DNA of 64,000 nucleotides from Streptomyces litmocidini (GCF_014649755.1 NZ_BMTQ01000006.1:1-64000); one strand, 5' to 3'. Counted from the stretch's first letter, positions 17,600 to 28,021 are shown. Made by a program: numbers and translations. Notes: generated by a model not told the origin, from the sequence alone.

Positions 17600-17953
17600 T
17601 CACACCCAGAGGGTCGCGATGAGGACGTTCGCCGTGGTCAGGCCGCCGACGGCGGCGAAGAGGCCCTTGTCGACCTTCTCCTCGTCCCGCTTGACGTAGA
17701 CGAGGCCGAGGATCACGACGAGGATCGCCAGCTTGATCCCGATCTTGAGGTTGTTCACGGTGTGGTCGTCGGCCTGGTTGAGGCCGACGAGCGCGACGCC
17801 CGTGACCAGCATGGTCAGCGCGCCGTGCAGCATCGCGGGGCTGAAGCGGGCCGTACCCGCGCCCATCGCCTTCATCTGGGTGAGGAAGCCGCCGAGGAGG
17901 GAGGCGATACCGATGATGTGCAGGGCGACGAAGACATTGATGAGGACGTCCAT
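17600..17953 (-). CDS. Small four-helix membrane protein
   Basis: This 117-residue protein consists almost entirely of hydrophobic helices: VLINVFVALHIIGIASLLGG, HGALTMLVTGVALVGL, IGIKLAILVVILGLVYV and GLFAAVGGLTTANVLIATLWV. Conserved-looking polar residues are the His and Gln/Lys in HIIG and TQMKAMG. It lies upstream of pcrA on the same strand. I do not know its function. The hydrophobic pattern resembles small actinobacterial integral membrane proteins of unknown role. Confidence 0.8.
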   Translation of the reverse strand: MDVLINVFVALHIIGIASLLGGFLTQMKAMGAGTARFSPAMLHGALTMLVTGVALVGLNQADDHTVNNLKIGIKLAILVVILGLVYVKRDEEKVDKGLFAAVGGLTTANVLIATLWV

Positions 17954-18294
17954 GGGCGGAGCCTAACCGGGCCCCTACCACTGCCCTCCGGCCGGGTCCA
18001 CTCCCCTCGCCGCTTCGGTCGGACGGCCGCCGGAATGACCCCGTCCCCTCACTCCGGACGAAAGGGATCGGTCCCCGACCCGTCAACTGTCGCCAATAGC
18101 GGTCAACTCCCCGTCCGGCCGTGACCCCAGGTTTAGCGTCCTCCCCCAGGTGACCGGCTCCCCACCACCGCCGGTGCTCCGGCGGCGCCGGTCACCCCCG
18201 CCGAGAAGACCCGGCGGCGGCCCGTCTCCCCTGTGCGGCCCGCCGCCGGCCCGGCGGCCACCGTCCCCCAGGGAAGAGGATGTGACCCGCCCTC
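17954..18294. other. Divergent intergenic region before the NlpC/P60 gene
   Basis: These 341 bases separate the small membrane protein and the NlpC/P60 peptidase and must hold both promoters. A TTTAGCGT block near 18133-18140 could contain the -10 element (TAGCGT) of the peptidase gene. The following leader of about 150 bases is extremely GC-rich with several short hairpins. I looked for a c-di-AMP (ydaO) riboswitch core and did not find it. Confidence 0.45.
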
Positions 18295-19410
18295 GTGGCA
18301 GCGCACCGGAAGTCCAAACAGTCCCCCCTCGGCTCCTCGGCGGTCCGCGCCGCCGCCACCCTCGCCCTCGCCTCCGCGGCGACGGCGACGCTCTTCGAAG
18401 GGTCCGGACACGCGGACCCCCGGCCCACCACCGCCCAGGTCAAGGCGAAGGTCGACCGGCTCTACGAGGAGGCCGAGGTCGCGACGGAGCGGTACAACGG
18501 GGCGAAGGAGAAGGCCGACGAGGCGCGCGCCGCCTTCGACCGGCTGCGCGACGAGGCCGCCCGCAGGACCGAGCGCCTCAACACCGCCCGGGACGCCCTC
18601 GGGGCCATGGCCGCCGCCCAGTACCGCTCCGGCGGGCTCGACCCCGCCGTCCAGCTCGCCCTCACCTCCGACCCCGACCAGTACCTGGAACGGGCCGCGC
18701 TCGCCGAGAAGGCCGGGGACCGGCAGGCGGCCGCCGTCGCGGCCGTACGGCGCGAGCTCACCGCGATCCGGCGGCTGCGCGGCGAGTCCGCGGGAAAACT
18801 GACCGCGCTGCGCGGGCACGAGGCGGAACTGCGGCGGCAGAAGGCGGCCGTGGTCGGCAAGCTGGCGGAGGCCAGGGCGCTGCTCGCCCGGCTGACCGAG
18901 GAGGAACGCGCCCGGTACGAGGCGGCCGCCGCGGCCCGGGACGGCTCCGGCACCTCGACGCGGACCGACGGCTCGGGCGCCACGGGCCCGGCCGGCGCCT
19001 CCCCGACGGTACGGGCCGACCGCTCCTCGGGCGGCGGGCGCGAACCGGTGACCGCCCCGGACGGCCGGGCCGCCGAGGCCGTCTCCTTCGCCCGCGCCCA
19101 GCTCGGCAAGCCGTACGTGTGGGGAGCGACGGGCCCCTCCGCCTACGACTGCTCCGGCCTCACCCAGGCGGCCTGGCGCGCCGCCGGCATCTCCCTGCCC
19201 CGCACCACGTACACCCAGATCAACGCCGGCCGGCGCGTCTCCCGCTCCCAGCTCGCCCCCGGTGACCTGGTCTTCTTCTACTCCGGCATCAGCCACGTCG
19301 GGCTCTACATCGGCGGCGGCCAGATGATCCACGCCCCCCGGCCGGGCGCCCCCGTGCGCATCGCCCCCATCGACGAGATGCCCTTCGCCGGGGCCACCCG
19401 GGTCGGCTGA
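18295..19410 (+). CDS. Secreted NlpC/P60 peptidoglycan hydrolase
   Basis: This 371-residue exported protein has a GTG start. The N-terminus carries a basic stretch (HRKSKQ), a hydrophobic core (AVRAAATLALASAATATL) and a likely cleavage after GHA near residue 40. Residues 45-220 form a long coiled coil. A Ser/Gly/Thr linker leads to the C-terminal NlpC/P60 domain with catalytic Cys286 (YDCSGLTQAAW) and His334 (ISHVGLYIG). It is a DL-endopeptidase of the RipA/CwlO type that trims peptidoglycan stems during growth or spore formation. It ends 8 bases from the convergent response regulator gene. Confidence 0.93.
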   Translation: MAAHRKSKQSPLGSSAVRAAATLALASAATATLFEGSGHADPRPTTAQVKAKVDRLYEEAEVATERYNGAKEKADEARAAFDRLRDEAARRTERLNTARDALGAMAAAQYRSGGLDPAVQLALTSDPDQYLERAALAEKAGDRQAAAVAAVRRELTAIRRLRGESAGKLTALRGHEAELRRQKAAVVGKLAEARALLARLTEEERARYEAAAAARDGSGTSTRTDGSGATGPAGASPTVRADRSSGGGREPVTAPDGRAAEAVSFARAQLGKPYVWGATGPSAYDCSGLTQAAWRAAGISLPRTTYTQINAGRRVSRSQLAPGDLVFFYSGISHVGLYIGGGQMIHAPRPGAPVRIAPIDEMPFAGATRVG

Positions 19411-19418
19411 GGGCCCGC

Positions 19419-20135
19419 TCAGACCAGACGGCGGGCGGTGGCCCAGCGGGTCAGCTCGTGACGGTTGGAGAGCTGGAGCTTCCGCAGCACCGCCGAGACG
19501 TGCGACTCGACCGTCTTCACCGAGATGTAGAGCTGCTTGGCGATCTCCTTGTACGCGTATCCCCGGGCAATCAGCCGCAGCACCTCGCGCTCCCGCTGGG
19601 TGAGCCGGTCCAGGTCCTCGTCCACCGGCGGCGCGTCCGTCGAGGCGAAGGCGTCCAGGACGAAGCCGGCGAGGCGCGGCGAGAAGACGGCGTCACCCTC
19701 CTGGACGCGGAAGATCGAGTCGACCAGGTCGGTCCCCGTGATCGTCTTGGTCACATAGCCGCGGGCACCGCCCCGGATCACCCCGATGACGTCCTCGGCC
19801 GCGTCCGAGACCGACAGGGCCAGGAAACGGACCGGGTCCTCGGGCGCGCCCATCAGGCTCGCGCAGCGGCGCAGCACCTCGACCCCGCCGCCGCCCGGCA
19901 GGTGGACGTCGAGGAGGACGACCTCGGGACGGGTCGCGGTGATGACCGTGACCGCCTGGTCGACGTCGGCGGCCTCGCCGACCACCTCGACGCCGGTGAC
20001 CTCGGTCCGGCCGATCTCGGCCTGCACCCCGGTGCGGAACATCCGGTGGTCGTCGACGAGCACCACCCGCACCCGGCGCTCCGTGCCCGACGCCTCCGCA
20101 TCGGTTCCGGTCGTCGCTCCGGTCTCGTCGCTCAT
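19419..20135 (-). CDS. NarL/LuxR-type response regulator of PspC-linked two-component system
   Basis: This protein of 238 residues begins MSDETGATTG. The receiver domain starts at about 22 with VVLVDDH, has the phospho-acceptor Asp76 in LLDVHLP and the switch Lys in GYVTKTI. The C-terminal LuxR helix-turn-helix is LTQREREVLRLIARGYAYKEIA...VKTVESHV. The ATG overlaps the kinase stop by 4 bases (ATGA), so the kinase-regulator pair is translationally coupled. In family terms it corresponds to LiaR/VraR. Confidence 0.93.
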   Translation of the reverse strand: MSDETGATTGTDAEASGTERRVRVVLVDDHRMFRTGVQAEIGRTEVTGVEVVGEAADVDQAVTVITATRPEVVLLDVHLPGGGGVEVLRRCASLMGAPEDPVRFLALSVSDAAEDVIGVIRGGARGYVTKTITGTDLVDSIFRVQEGDAVFSPRLAGFVLDAFASTDAPPVDEDLDRLTQREREVLRLIARGYAYKEIAKQLYISVKTVESHVSAVLRKLQLSNRHELTRWATARRLV

Positions 20136-21394
20136 CCGTCCGCCCTCTCCATCTCGAGCTCCACTTCGGTGCCCCCGCCCTGCGGCGACCGCAGCCGGGC
20201 CGTACCGCCGTTGCGCTGCATACGGCCGATGATCGATTCTCGTACGCCCATCCGGTCCTCGGGCACCGCGTCCAGGTCGAAGCCCGGCCCCCGGTCCCGC
20301 ACCGAGACGAAGACCGTACGGCCCTCCACCTCGGCGTACACCTGCACCGCCCCGCCCTCGCCACCGTACTTGGCGGCGTTGACCATCGCCTCGCGCGCGG
20401 CCTGCATCTGCGCGGCCAGCTTCTCGTCGAGCGGGCAGTCTCCGACGACGACCACCTCCAGCGGGACCCCGTGGTTGTCCTCGACCTCGGCCGCCGCTCT
20501 CTTCACCGCCTCCGCCAGGGTCTCGGGCTCCTCGTCCCTGCCGGTGCCCTCGGGCCTGTAGAGCCAGTTCCGCAGCTCGCGCTCCTGCGCGCGGGCGAGG
20601 CGGCGGACCTCGCCGGGGTCGTCGGCGTTGCGCTGGATCAGGGTCAGGGTGTGCAGCACGGAGTCGTGGACGTGGGCCGCGACCTCGGCACGCTCCTGGG
20701 CGCGGATGCGCATGGTCCGCTCGTCGTTGAGGTCCTGCGACATGCGGACCAGCCAGGGGCCGGCGAGCAGCGCTATGCCGGTGAGGACGGCGACGGCGGC
20801 GGTGACGGCCGTGCCGAACTGGGCGACGGAGCCGCGGACCACCACGAAGACCGCGAGCCCGGTGCCGACGAGACCGACGCCGACGAAACCGCGGACGATC
20901 TGGAACGCGCGCTTGTTGCGCCCGGTGTCGGTCCAGCTGGCCCGGCGGGCGTTGTCCGCCTGTCTCCAGACGAGGACGACGCCGACGGCGATGAGGATCA
21001 GCGGCCATATGTAGCGCCCGGTCTCGTTGTCCACGCTGACGTTCCCGGCGAGGGCCGCGAGGCCGATGCCGAGCGCGATCAGGGCGACGACCTGGCCGCG
21101 GTCGGGCTTGCGCAGTCTGCGGCGCCCGTCCGAGGTGGTCTCGAAGAGGGAGCGCGGGGCGGACCTTCCACCGACACCGAGCGGGACCACGATCCAGAAG
21201 ACCGCGTAGAGCACGATGCCCAGGCCGTTCGAGAACGACAGCACCACGAAGAGCGCCCGCACCCAGACGACCGGAAGCCCGAGGTGTCCCGCGAGACCGC
21301 GTGCGACACCGCCGAGCCACCGCCCGTCGGCGCTCCGGTAGAGCCTGCGCACGGGCGGTTCGTCGGTGTCGGTGACACGAGCGGTTGCGGACAT
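20132..21394 (-). CDS. PspC-domain sensor histidine kinase (LiaS/VraS-like)
   Basis: This 420-residue membrane kinase has an N-terminal PspC domain (about 14-75: YRSADGRWLGGVARGLAGHLG plus a hydrophobic helix) and further membrane helices at 102-117, 130-143, 168-187 and 195-215. The dimerisation/phosphotransfer motif AAHVHDSVLHTL follows (His243). The HATPase domain has AAREAMVNAAKYGG, RDRGPGFDLD and GVRESIIGRM. PspC proteins sense envelope stress. The gene is divergent from a second PspC protein with about 156 bases between them, the layout of a LiaFSR-type system. Confidence 0.92.
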   Translation of the reverse strand: MSATARVTDTDEPPVRRLYRSADGRWLGGVARGLAGHLGLPVVWVRALFVVLSFSNGLGIVLYAVFWIVVPLGVGGRSAPRSLFETTSDGRRRLRKPDRGQVVALIALGIGLAALAGNVSVDNETGRYIWPLILIAVGVVLVWRQADNARRASWTDTGRNKRAFQIVRGFVGVGLVGTGLAVFVVVRGSVAQFGTAVTAAVAVLTGIALLAGPWLVRMSQDLNDERTMRIRAQERAEVAAHVHDSVLHTLTLIQRNADDPGEVRRLARAQERELRNWLYRPEGTGRDEEPETLAEAVKRAAAEVEDNHGVPLEVVVVGDCPLDEKLAAQMQAAREAMVNAAKYGGEGGAVQVYAEVEGRTVFVSVRDRGPGFDLDAVPEDRMGVRESIIGRMQRNGGTARLRSPQGGGTEVELEMERADG

Positions 21395-21550
21395 GCACCG
21401 ATCGTCACACGTCCGGCCCGCCCCGGACATCAGGGTCGGCCCTGAGATCGTCCCTGGTACCGGCTCGGGGGCGAAGGCCCCACGAATATCAGGGTCGGGC
21501 CAGGGTCGGCCCCGGTGCCGCGGAACGTCACGGGCCGTCACCATGGAGGC

Positions 21551-22891
21551 ATGACGAGTTCGACGCCTTCGCAGCACGAGGCCCCGCCGCCGGCGGAGGC
21601 CGATCCCGCCCCGCCGCTCCGGCGCTCGCGCGGAAGCAACGTCGTGGGCGGCGTCTGCGGAGGCCTCGGGCGGCGCTTCGACCTGGACCCGGTGATATTC
21701 CGGGTGGTGATCGGCGTGCTGTCGGTGGCGGGCGGCCTGGGGCTGGTGTTCTACGGCTTCGCGTGGCTGCTGATCCCGCTCGCGGGCGAGGAGGAGAGCG
21801 AAGGGCGCGGACTGCTGACGGGCCGGGTGTCCGGCGCCTCCCTGGCGGCCCTGCTGATGGCGCTGATCGGCTGCGGGATCTTCCTGTCGACCCTGCACAG
21901 CGGGGAGGTGCTGGGCTTCACGCTCACGTTGTCGCTCGCGGTGTGCGGGGCGGCGGTCTGGTCGCAGCGGCGGCGGGTCGGCGGCGAGACCGAGGGCGGG
22001 TCGGACGCGGCGACCGTCCTCACGGTCGCCGAGGCTCCGCCCGAGACCAAGGCGCCACCGCTCTTCGAGTCCCCCTCCTGGTGGAAGGACCCGATCGTCA
22101 AGGACGGCTCGACGGGCAAGATCGCCGTCGGCTATCTGTGGGGTCCGCACGGAATCCTGGACGAGGACGGCCGGGTGAACGGCGAGGTGCCGAAGCCCGG
22201 CAGTCAGTGGGGCCCCGACCCCGCGGCGGCCGGGCGCCCGGCGCCCTCCGTCCGCCGGAGCCCGCTCTCCATCGGGGGGCTCGTCTTCCTGCTCGCCCTG
22301 ATCGCGGGCGGTCTGGGCACGGGCCTGAGCTGGGACACCCACCCGCTGGGCACCAGCCTGCAGATCGGTCTGGCGGCCGCGCTCGCGGTGTTCGGCCTGG
22401 GGCTCGTCGTCAGCAGCCTCGTCGGACGGACCGGCTTCGGCACGGTCTTCCTGGCCGTGGTCACGGCGGGCCTGCTGGCCCTGGCGTCGGCGCTGCCCGA
22501 CCGCATCACCACGGACTGGGTCCGCGAGACCTGGCGGCCCGTCTCGGTCGCCGACGTGCGGCCGGAGTACGAACTGGGCACCGGGGTCGGCACGCTCGAC
22601 CTGTCCCGGCTCCCGCTCCCGGCCGGCACGACGGCGGCGACACACGTCGGGGTGGGTGCCGGGCGGGTCAAGGTGATCGTTCCGAAGAGCGCGGTGGTGA
22701 AGCTGCACGCCGAGGTGGGCCTGGGCGACCTGCGGCTGTCGGGCGCGCCCGCCGGCGACATCGACATCGCGCCGGACCGTTCCGTGACCCGGACGCTCGC
22801 CCCGCCGACCGGGACCGCCCCGGCCGGCACCCTGGACCTCTCGCTGGAGGTCGGACTCGGACAGGTGGAGGTCACCCGTGCTGCTTCATGA
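21551..22891 (+). CDS. PspC/LiaF-like membrane protein
   Basis: This protein of 446 residues begins MTSSTPSQHE, with GGAGG just before the ATG at 21551. A PspC domain (about 25-75: RSRGSNVVGGVCGGLGRRF and helix) is followed by two hydrophobic segments (94-112, 114-130), a soluble region, and three more helices (about 236-325). The C-terminal about 110 residues are a beta-rich repeat (GVGTLDLSRLPL, VGAGRVKVIVP, EVGLGDLRLSG, EVGLGQVEV), typical of the LiaF/toast-rack fold. It probably modulates the divergent PspC kinase. Confidence 0.88.
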   Translation: MTSSTPSQHEAPPPAEADPAPPLRRSRGSNVVGGVCGGLGRRFDLDPVIFRVVIGVLSVAGGLGLVFYGFAWLLIPLAGEEESEGRGLLTGRVSGASLAALLMALIGCGIFLSTLHSGEVLGFTLTLSLAVCGAAVWSQRRRVGGETEGGSDAATVLTVAEAPPETKAPPLFESPSWWKDPIVKDGSTGKIAVGYLWGPHGILDEDGRVNGEVPKPGSQWGPDPAAAGRPAPSVRRSPLSIGGLVFLLALIAGGLGTGLSWDTHPLGTSLQIGLAAALAVFGLGLVVSSLVGRTGFGTVFLAVVTAGLLALASALPDRITTDWVRETWRPVSVADVRPEYELGTGVGTLDLSRLPLPAGTTAATHVGVGAGRVKVIVPKSAVVKLHAEVGLGDLRLSGAPAGDIDIAPDRSVTRTLAPPTGTAPAGTLDLSLEVGLGQVEVTRAAS

Positions 22892-23138
22892 GTTCCGCCC
22901 CGGCCGGCTGCTCGTCGGCCTGACCGCCCTCGCCCTGGCCGCGGCCTACGCGGGCGACGCCGCCGACGCCTGGACGACCCCGTGGTACGCGGTGGTGCCC
23001 GTGCTCTGCGGCGGCCTCGGCACCGCCGCCCTCGCGACCTGGGTCGCCTATCGAATACGACGTCGTTCGGCGAGGAGCCGGTCCAGCGAGAGCACCGGGG
23101 CCCCGGCCAGCAGCAGCGGGAGCCAGGACATCAGATAG
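22878..23138 (+). CDS. Small membrane protein overlapping the PspC/LiaF-like gene
   Basis: This 86-residue frame begins with GTG 22878, 14 bases inside the end of the PspC gene, and contains two hydrophobic segments (LLVGLTALALAAAYAGDAA and WYAVVPVLCGGLGTAALATWVAY). The basic Ser-rich tail (from about residue 57) runs antisense through the end of the convergent doxX-like gene for 91 bases. The membrane part looks genuine and coupled to the PspC gene. The tail could be an artefact if transcription ends early. Confidence 0.55.
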   Translation: MLLHEFRPGRLLVGLTALALAAAYAGDAADAWTTPWYAVVPVLCGGLGTAALATWVAYRIRRRSARSRSSESTGAPASSSGSQDIR

Positions 23139-23737
23139 GCCAGGTCGTTGCCGAGGTAGTACGGGTGCACCTGCCAGCTCACGGTCAGCCAGAGGCTCAG
23201 CGAGATCAGCGCGCCGCCGAGCGCCGCCGAGCGGGCGAAGAGACCGAAGAGGGTCCCGAGCCCGACGGCGAGTTCGCCGAAGGCGATGGCGTATCCGAAG
23301 CCGGCCGGGTTCTCGAGGGCGAGGTCGACGAGGGCGGGGATCGCGGAGCTGTCGCGGACGCCGCGCATCATCTCGCCGATCGAGCCGCTGCCCGTGTCGG
23401 CGAAGAAGGCGGAGTCGGTGAGCTTGTCGAGTCCGGCGTAGACGAAGGTGATCCCGAGGAAGATCCGCAACGGAAGGAGGGCGTAGCGGGAGGCGGTCGC
23501 CCTCCACAGGTCGAAGGTGGCCTTCCGCTCGGCGAAACGCCCATCGGCCCCACCCGTGTCGCCGGTGTCGGCGCCGCCCGGGCCGCCGGTGCCGGTCCGG
23601 TCCGCACCGTTGCGGTACCCGGTCCCGGACGGACCGCCGGTACCGCCGGTCCTGCCCGAGGCGCCGGCACCACCGGTGGCTCCGGTCCGGCTCGGGTCGT
23701 CGCCCGTGTCGTGTGGCCGGTCCGTCTGTCCCGTCAT
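23048..23737 (-). CDS. DoxX family membrane protein
   Basis: This 229-residue protein has a long Gly/Thr-rich N-terminus (1-65) and then a DoxX domain of four helices (LLPLRIFLGITFVYAGLDKL, GFGYAIAFGELAVGLGTLFG, GALISLSLWLTVSW, DLAYLMSWLPLLLAGAPVL). DoxX proteins are quinone- or thiol-linked membrane components of oxidative-stress or respiratory systems. The specific role here is unknown. A good site, GAGGTGACC, precedes the ATG. It is downstream of the zinc-motif membrane protein on the same strand. Confidence 0.88.
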   Translation of the reverse strand: MTGQTDRPHDTGDDPSRTGATGGAGASGRTGGTGGPSGTGYRNGADRTGTGGPGGADTGDTGGADGRFAERKATFDLWRATASRYALLPLRIFLGITFVYAGLDKLTDSAFFADTGSGSIGEMMRGVRDSSAIPALVDLALENPAGFGYAIAFGELAVGLGTLFGLFARSAALGGALISLSLWLTVSWQVHPYYLGNDLAYLMSWLPLLLAGAPVLSLDRLLAERRRIR

Positions 23738-23828
23738 CGTCGGTCACCTCTCCACGTCCCGGACGACTGTTCGCGGAACGATTCTCCTCGCACCTGCCGC
23801 CGGGGACACGGGAAGGGGGCGCGAACGT

Positions 23829-25061
23829 TCAGTCCACGACGTCGATCGTGACCCGGTTGGTCTCCACGCCGGCCGCCGTGACGACCGAGACCTCCACCCG
23901 GCCCGGTTCCACGTCCGCCGGGAGGGGGACGGTCAGGGCCGCGTCGGTGGGGTTGGCGAAGCCGCCCGGGACCGGGACCAACGGCACGTGGGCGTGGACG
24001 GGGCCGATGCGGACGACCAGACGGGTCAGCGGATCGGGGGCACCGGCGCCGGGCGGGACGAAGCCGCAGCCGCGGATCTCGATGTCGTCGCCCGTGCGGA
24101 TCGGGGCGTCGAGGTCGCCCGCCTCCCGGGACCGGACCACGGAGTGGATCGTGGGGCGGACGCCCTCGGTGACCTTCGCGGCGAGGTGCCAGGCTGCCGA
24201 GACGCCGACGAGCAGCACGAGGGACCAGGGCACCTCGGGCAGCCGGTCGGGGTCGCGGGCCAGACCGACGGCGGCCAGGGCGAGGACGGCACCGGGGACG
24301 AGGAGGTACTGCACGTCGGCGAGGGCGGCCCGGCCGCCGTCGTCGCAGACCAGGTCGGCGGCGCGCGGACGGTCGGCCCGCACCTTCTGGAGGCGGCCTG
24401 CCACGATCCCCCGCGCGACGACGAGACGGGCGGTGACGGTGACGGAGGCGACGAGGGCGAGGACGGTCAGCAGGCCGGCGCCCCGGGCCAGGCCGAAGGC
24501 GGTCGTGCCGGGCGACCGGAAGGCCAGGAAGAGGAGGGTGAAGCCGAGGAGCAGCAGCCAGCCGGCGGCGACGGCGCGGGTGGTGGAGAGCCGGTTGTCC
24601 TCGCCGATCAGCGGGGCGAGGAGACCGCCCCGGGCGCGATGGGCGTGGGCGGCGGCGCTGAGGAGAAGCGCGAGGACCAGGCCGGTGCAGAGGCCGGCCG
24701 TGCGGGCGCCGGTCCAGCCGCCGCCGATGGCGGTGAGGGCCTGGCCGAGGAGGAGGGCGAGGACGGAACCCCAGACGGCGCCGAGACCGCCGCGGCGGAC
24801 TCGGTCGAGCCGGGCGAGCCCGGCTTCCCGGTCGCGCGCGGCCACCGCGCGGGCGGACTGGGCGAGTTCGTCGGAGACCCATTGGCGGGCGGCGACCGGC
24901 GAGTGGGCGACGGCGGCGGGGACGCCGTGTCCGGCGGCGAGCTCGTCGCGCCGGGCCAGGAAGGCGGCGACGGCGCGTCGGTGTCCGGCCTGCCCGCAGT
25001 GGGCGCAGCCGGCGCAGGCCGTCGCGTGCTCGCCGTACTGTCTCGCCTCTTGAACCGCCAC
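23829..25061 (-). CDS. Multi-spanning membrane protein with N-terminal Cys/His cluster
   Basis: This protein of about 410 residues begins at GTG 25061, chosen because GGGAG lies 8 bases upstream. In-frame GTGs at 25070 and 25082 are possible. The N-terminus has CAGCAHCGQAGH, a likely zinc site. Around eight hydrophobic helices follow. The last 110 residues form a soluble beta-rich domain (GDDIEIRGCGF ... VEVSVVTAAGVETNRVTIDV), reminiscent of an IPT/TIG-like or Ig-like fold. I do not recognise the family, so no function is assigned. Confidence 0.75.
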   Translation of the reverse strand: MAVQEARQYGEHATACAGCAHCGQAGHRRAVAAFLARRDELAAGHGVPAAVAHSPVAARQWVSDELAQSARAVAARDREAGLARLDRVRRGGLGAVWGSVLALLLGQALTAIGGGWTGARTAGLCTGLVLALLLSAAAHAHRARGGLLAPLIGEDNRLSTTRAVAAGWLLLLGFTLLFLAFRSPGTTAFGLARGAGLLTVLALVASVTVTARLVVARGIVAGRLQKVRADRPRAADLVCDDGGRAALADVQYLLVPGAVLALAAVGLARDPDRLPEVPWSLVLLVGVSAAWHLAAKVTEGVRPTIHSVVRSREAGDLDAPIRTGDDIEIRGCGFVPPGAGAPDPLTRLVVRIGPVHAHVPLVPVPGGFANPTDAALTVPLPADVEPGRVEVSVVTAAGVETNRVTIDVVD

Positions 25062-25257
25062 GGTGCTCACTCCCGAGCTCACTGCACGGCCCGCTTCGAT
25101 CCGCTTCGATGCGTCCGGGCGCGGCCCGAAGGGCCAACCAGCCGTTGATTCCACGGAATTGTGCCGTACCTGCGGCTCTCGCGCCCGCCGCGTGCGCCCC
25201 GCCGGAGGGTGATTGCCGCGTCATCCCATTGACGTACAGAAGGGTGAAGCGATGGTG

Positions 25258-26046
25258 TTACGACAGGAGTTCGGGGTCCGTTCGGCTGATCCTGCGCCAC
25301 AGGGGCTGGTAGTTGATCCAGGCGACGAGGTCGCTGCCGAGCTGTTCCCGGGTGGCGACCGCCTCACGGTGGTCGATGAGCACCGGCTTGCCGGCCGCCC
25401 GCGCGGTGAGCTGCACCTGGGCGCAGCGTTCGAGGGCGATGAACCACCAGGCGGCCGCGTCGACGGAGGTGCCGACGGTGAGCAGGCCGTGGTTGCGGAG
25501 CACGATCGCCTTGAAGGTGCCGAGGGCGACGGCGATCCGGCGGCCTTCCTCGGGGTCCACGGTGACGCCGGTGTAGGCGTCGTAGAGGGCGTGGTCCTGG
25601 TAGAAGGCGCAGGCCTCCTGGGTGATCGGGTCGAGGAGTTCGCCGAGCGCGGCGAGGGCCCGGCCGTGGACGGAGTGGGTGTGGGCGACGGCGACCGCGT
25701 CGGGCCGGGCGCGGTGGACCTGGGCGTGGACGGTGAAGGCCGCCTGGTTGACGTGGTGGCCACCCCGGACGACCTGTCCGTCGCCGTTGACCAGGATGAG
25801 GTCGCCGGCGGTGAGCTCCTCGAAGGGGGCTCCGAAGGGGTTCACCCAGAAGCAGTCGGGGTGCTCCGGGTCGCGGGCGGTGATGTGGCCCGAGACTCCC
25901 TCCTCGTACCCGAGCCGCCCGAAGATCCGGAGCGCGCCGGCGAGCCGCTGCTTGCGGTGGGTGCGTTCCTCCTCGACCGTCGCGTGGACGGGCGGCAGGG
26001 CGAAGTGGAGCCGTTCGACGGGGACGGGGCCCGGTATCACGCTCAT
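25258..26046 (-). CDS. Class II aldolase/adducin family protein
   Basis: This 262-residue cytosolic protein has the class II aldolase fold. GVSGHITARDPEHPDCFWVNPFG binds substrate phosphate in the family, HTHSVHGRAL gives the HxH metal ligands, and the third ligand lies in RNHGLLTVG. Glu in TQEACAFYQ is the usual catalytic region. Relatives include L-fuculose/ribulose-phosphate aldolases and a large group of actinobacterial members of unknown substrate. It stands alone on the minus strand. Confidence 0.9.
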   Translation of the reverse strand: MSVIPGPVPVERLHFALPPVHATVEEERTHRKQRLAGALRIFGRLGYEEGVSGHITARDPEHPDCFWVNPFGAPFEELTAGDLILVNGDGQVVRGGHHVNQAAFTVHAQVHRARPDAVAVAHTHSVHGRALAALGELLDPITQEACAFYQDHALYDAYTGVTVDPEEGRRIAVALGTFKAIVLRNHGLLTVGTSVDAAAWWFIALERCAQVQLTARAAGKPVLIDHREAVATREQLGSDLVAWINYQPLWRRISRTDPELLS

Positions 26047-26087
26047 GCGCCGGAAGGTAACGCCCGGCCGGTCAAGTCACCAGAGTC

Positions 26088-26205
26088 CGGACGGACCTCC
26101 CGGCCGGGAGGCGGCGAGGCCGGACGGACGTCCCGGCCGGGAAGCGATCTCAGCCGGGGAGCGGTCCCTGCCGGGAAGCGGTCCCGGCCGGGAAGCGGCG
26201 AGGCC
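26088..26205. repeat. Degenerate palindromic repeats around TCCCGGCCGGGA
   Basis: The 12-base palindrome TCCCGGCCGGGA occurs at about 26131-26142 and 26182-26193, and a near copy at about 26098-26109. Intervening units such as GCCGGGAAGCGGTCCC are repeated imperfectly. The array lies between guaA and the aldolase gene and partly overlaps the guaA terminator. Confidence 0.6.
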
Positions 26206-26235
26206 GCCGCCCCGGAGTGCGGGACGGCGGCCTCG
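26199..26235 (-). terminator. guaA terminator hairpin
   Basis: An 11-bp perfect stem (26199-26209 with 26225-26235) with a 15-base loop lies 31 bases beyond the guaA stop. Confidence 0.75.
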
Positions 26236-26263
26236 TGCGCGAGGGGGAGGGCTTCCTCCCCCA

Positions 26264-27868
<1,605 letters not shown>

Positions 27869-27969
27869 TACGGCGGCCTTCCGGCGGTAGGAGAGGTTTC
27901 CCTGGCGAGGTTCCCCGAGGGGTCCTGAGGGGGTCCCGGGGGTTCCCTCGAAAGGGGGGCTATTTGTCG

Positions 27970-27988
27970 ATTCTACCGGCGCGCCGGT
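27970..27988 (-). promoter_or_regulatory. Candidate guaA -10 element with 14-bp palindrome
   Basis: On the minus strand TAGAAT (27970-27975) is a good -10 about 100 bases before the guaA start. The adjacent ACCGGCGCGCCGGT (27975-27988) is a perfect 14-base palindrome lying where the promoter spacer would be. No clear -35 is visible. Confidence 0.4.
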
Positions 27989-28021
27989 GACTCTTTTCGT
28001 CTCACCATCCGAACCCGGGTT

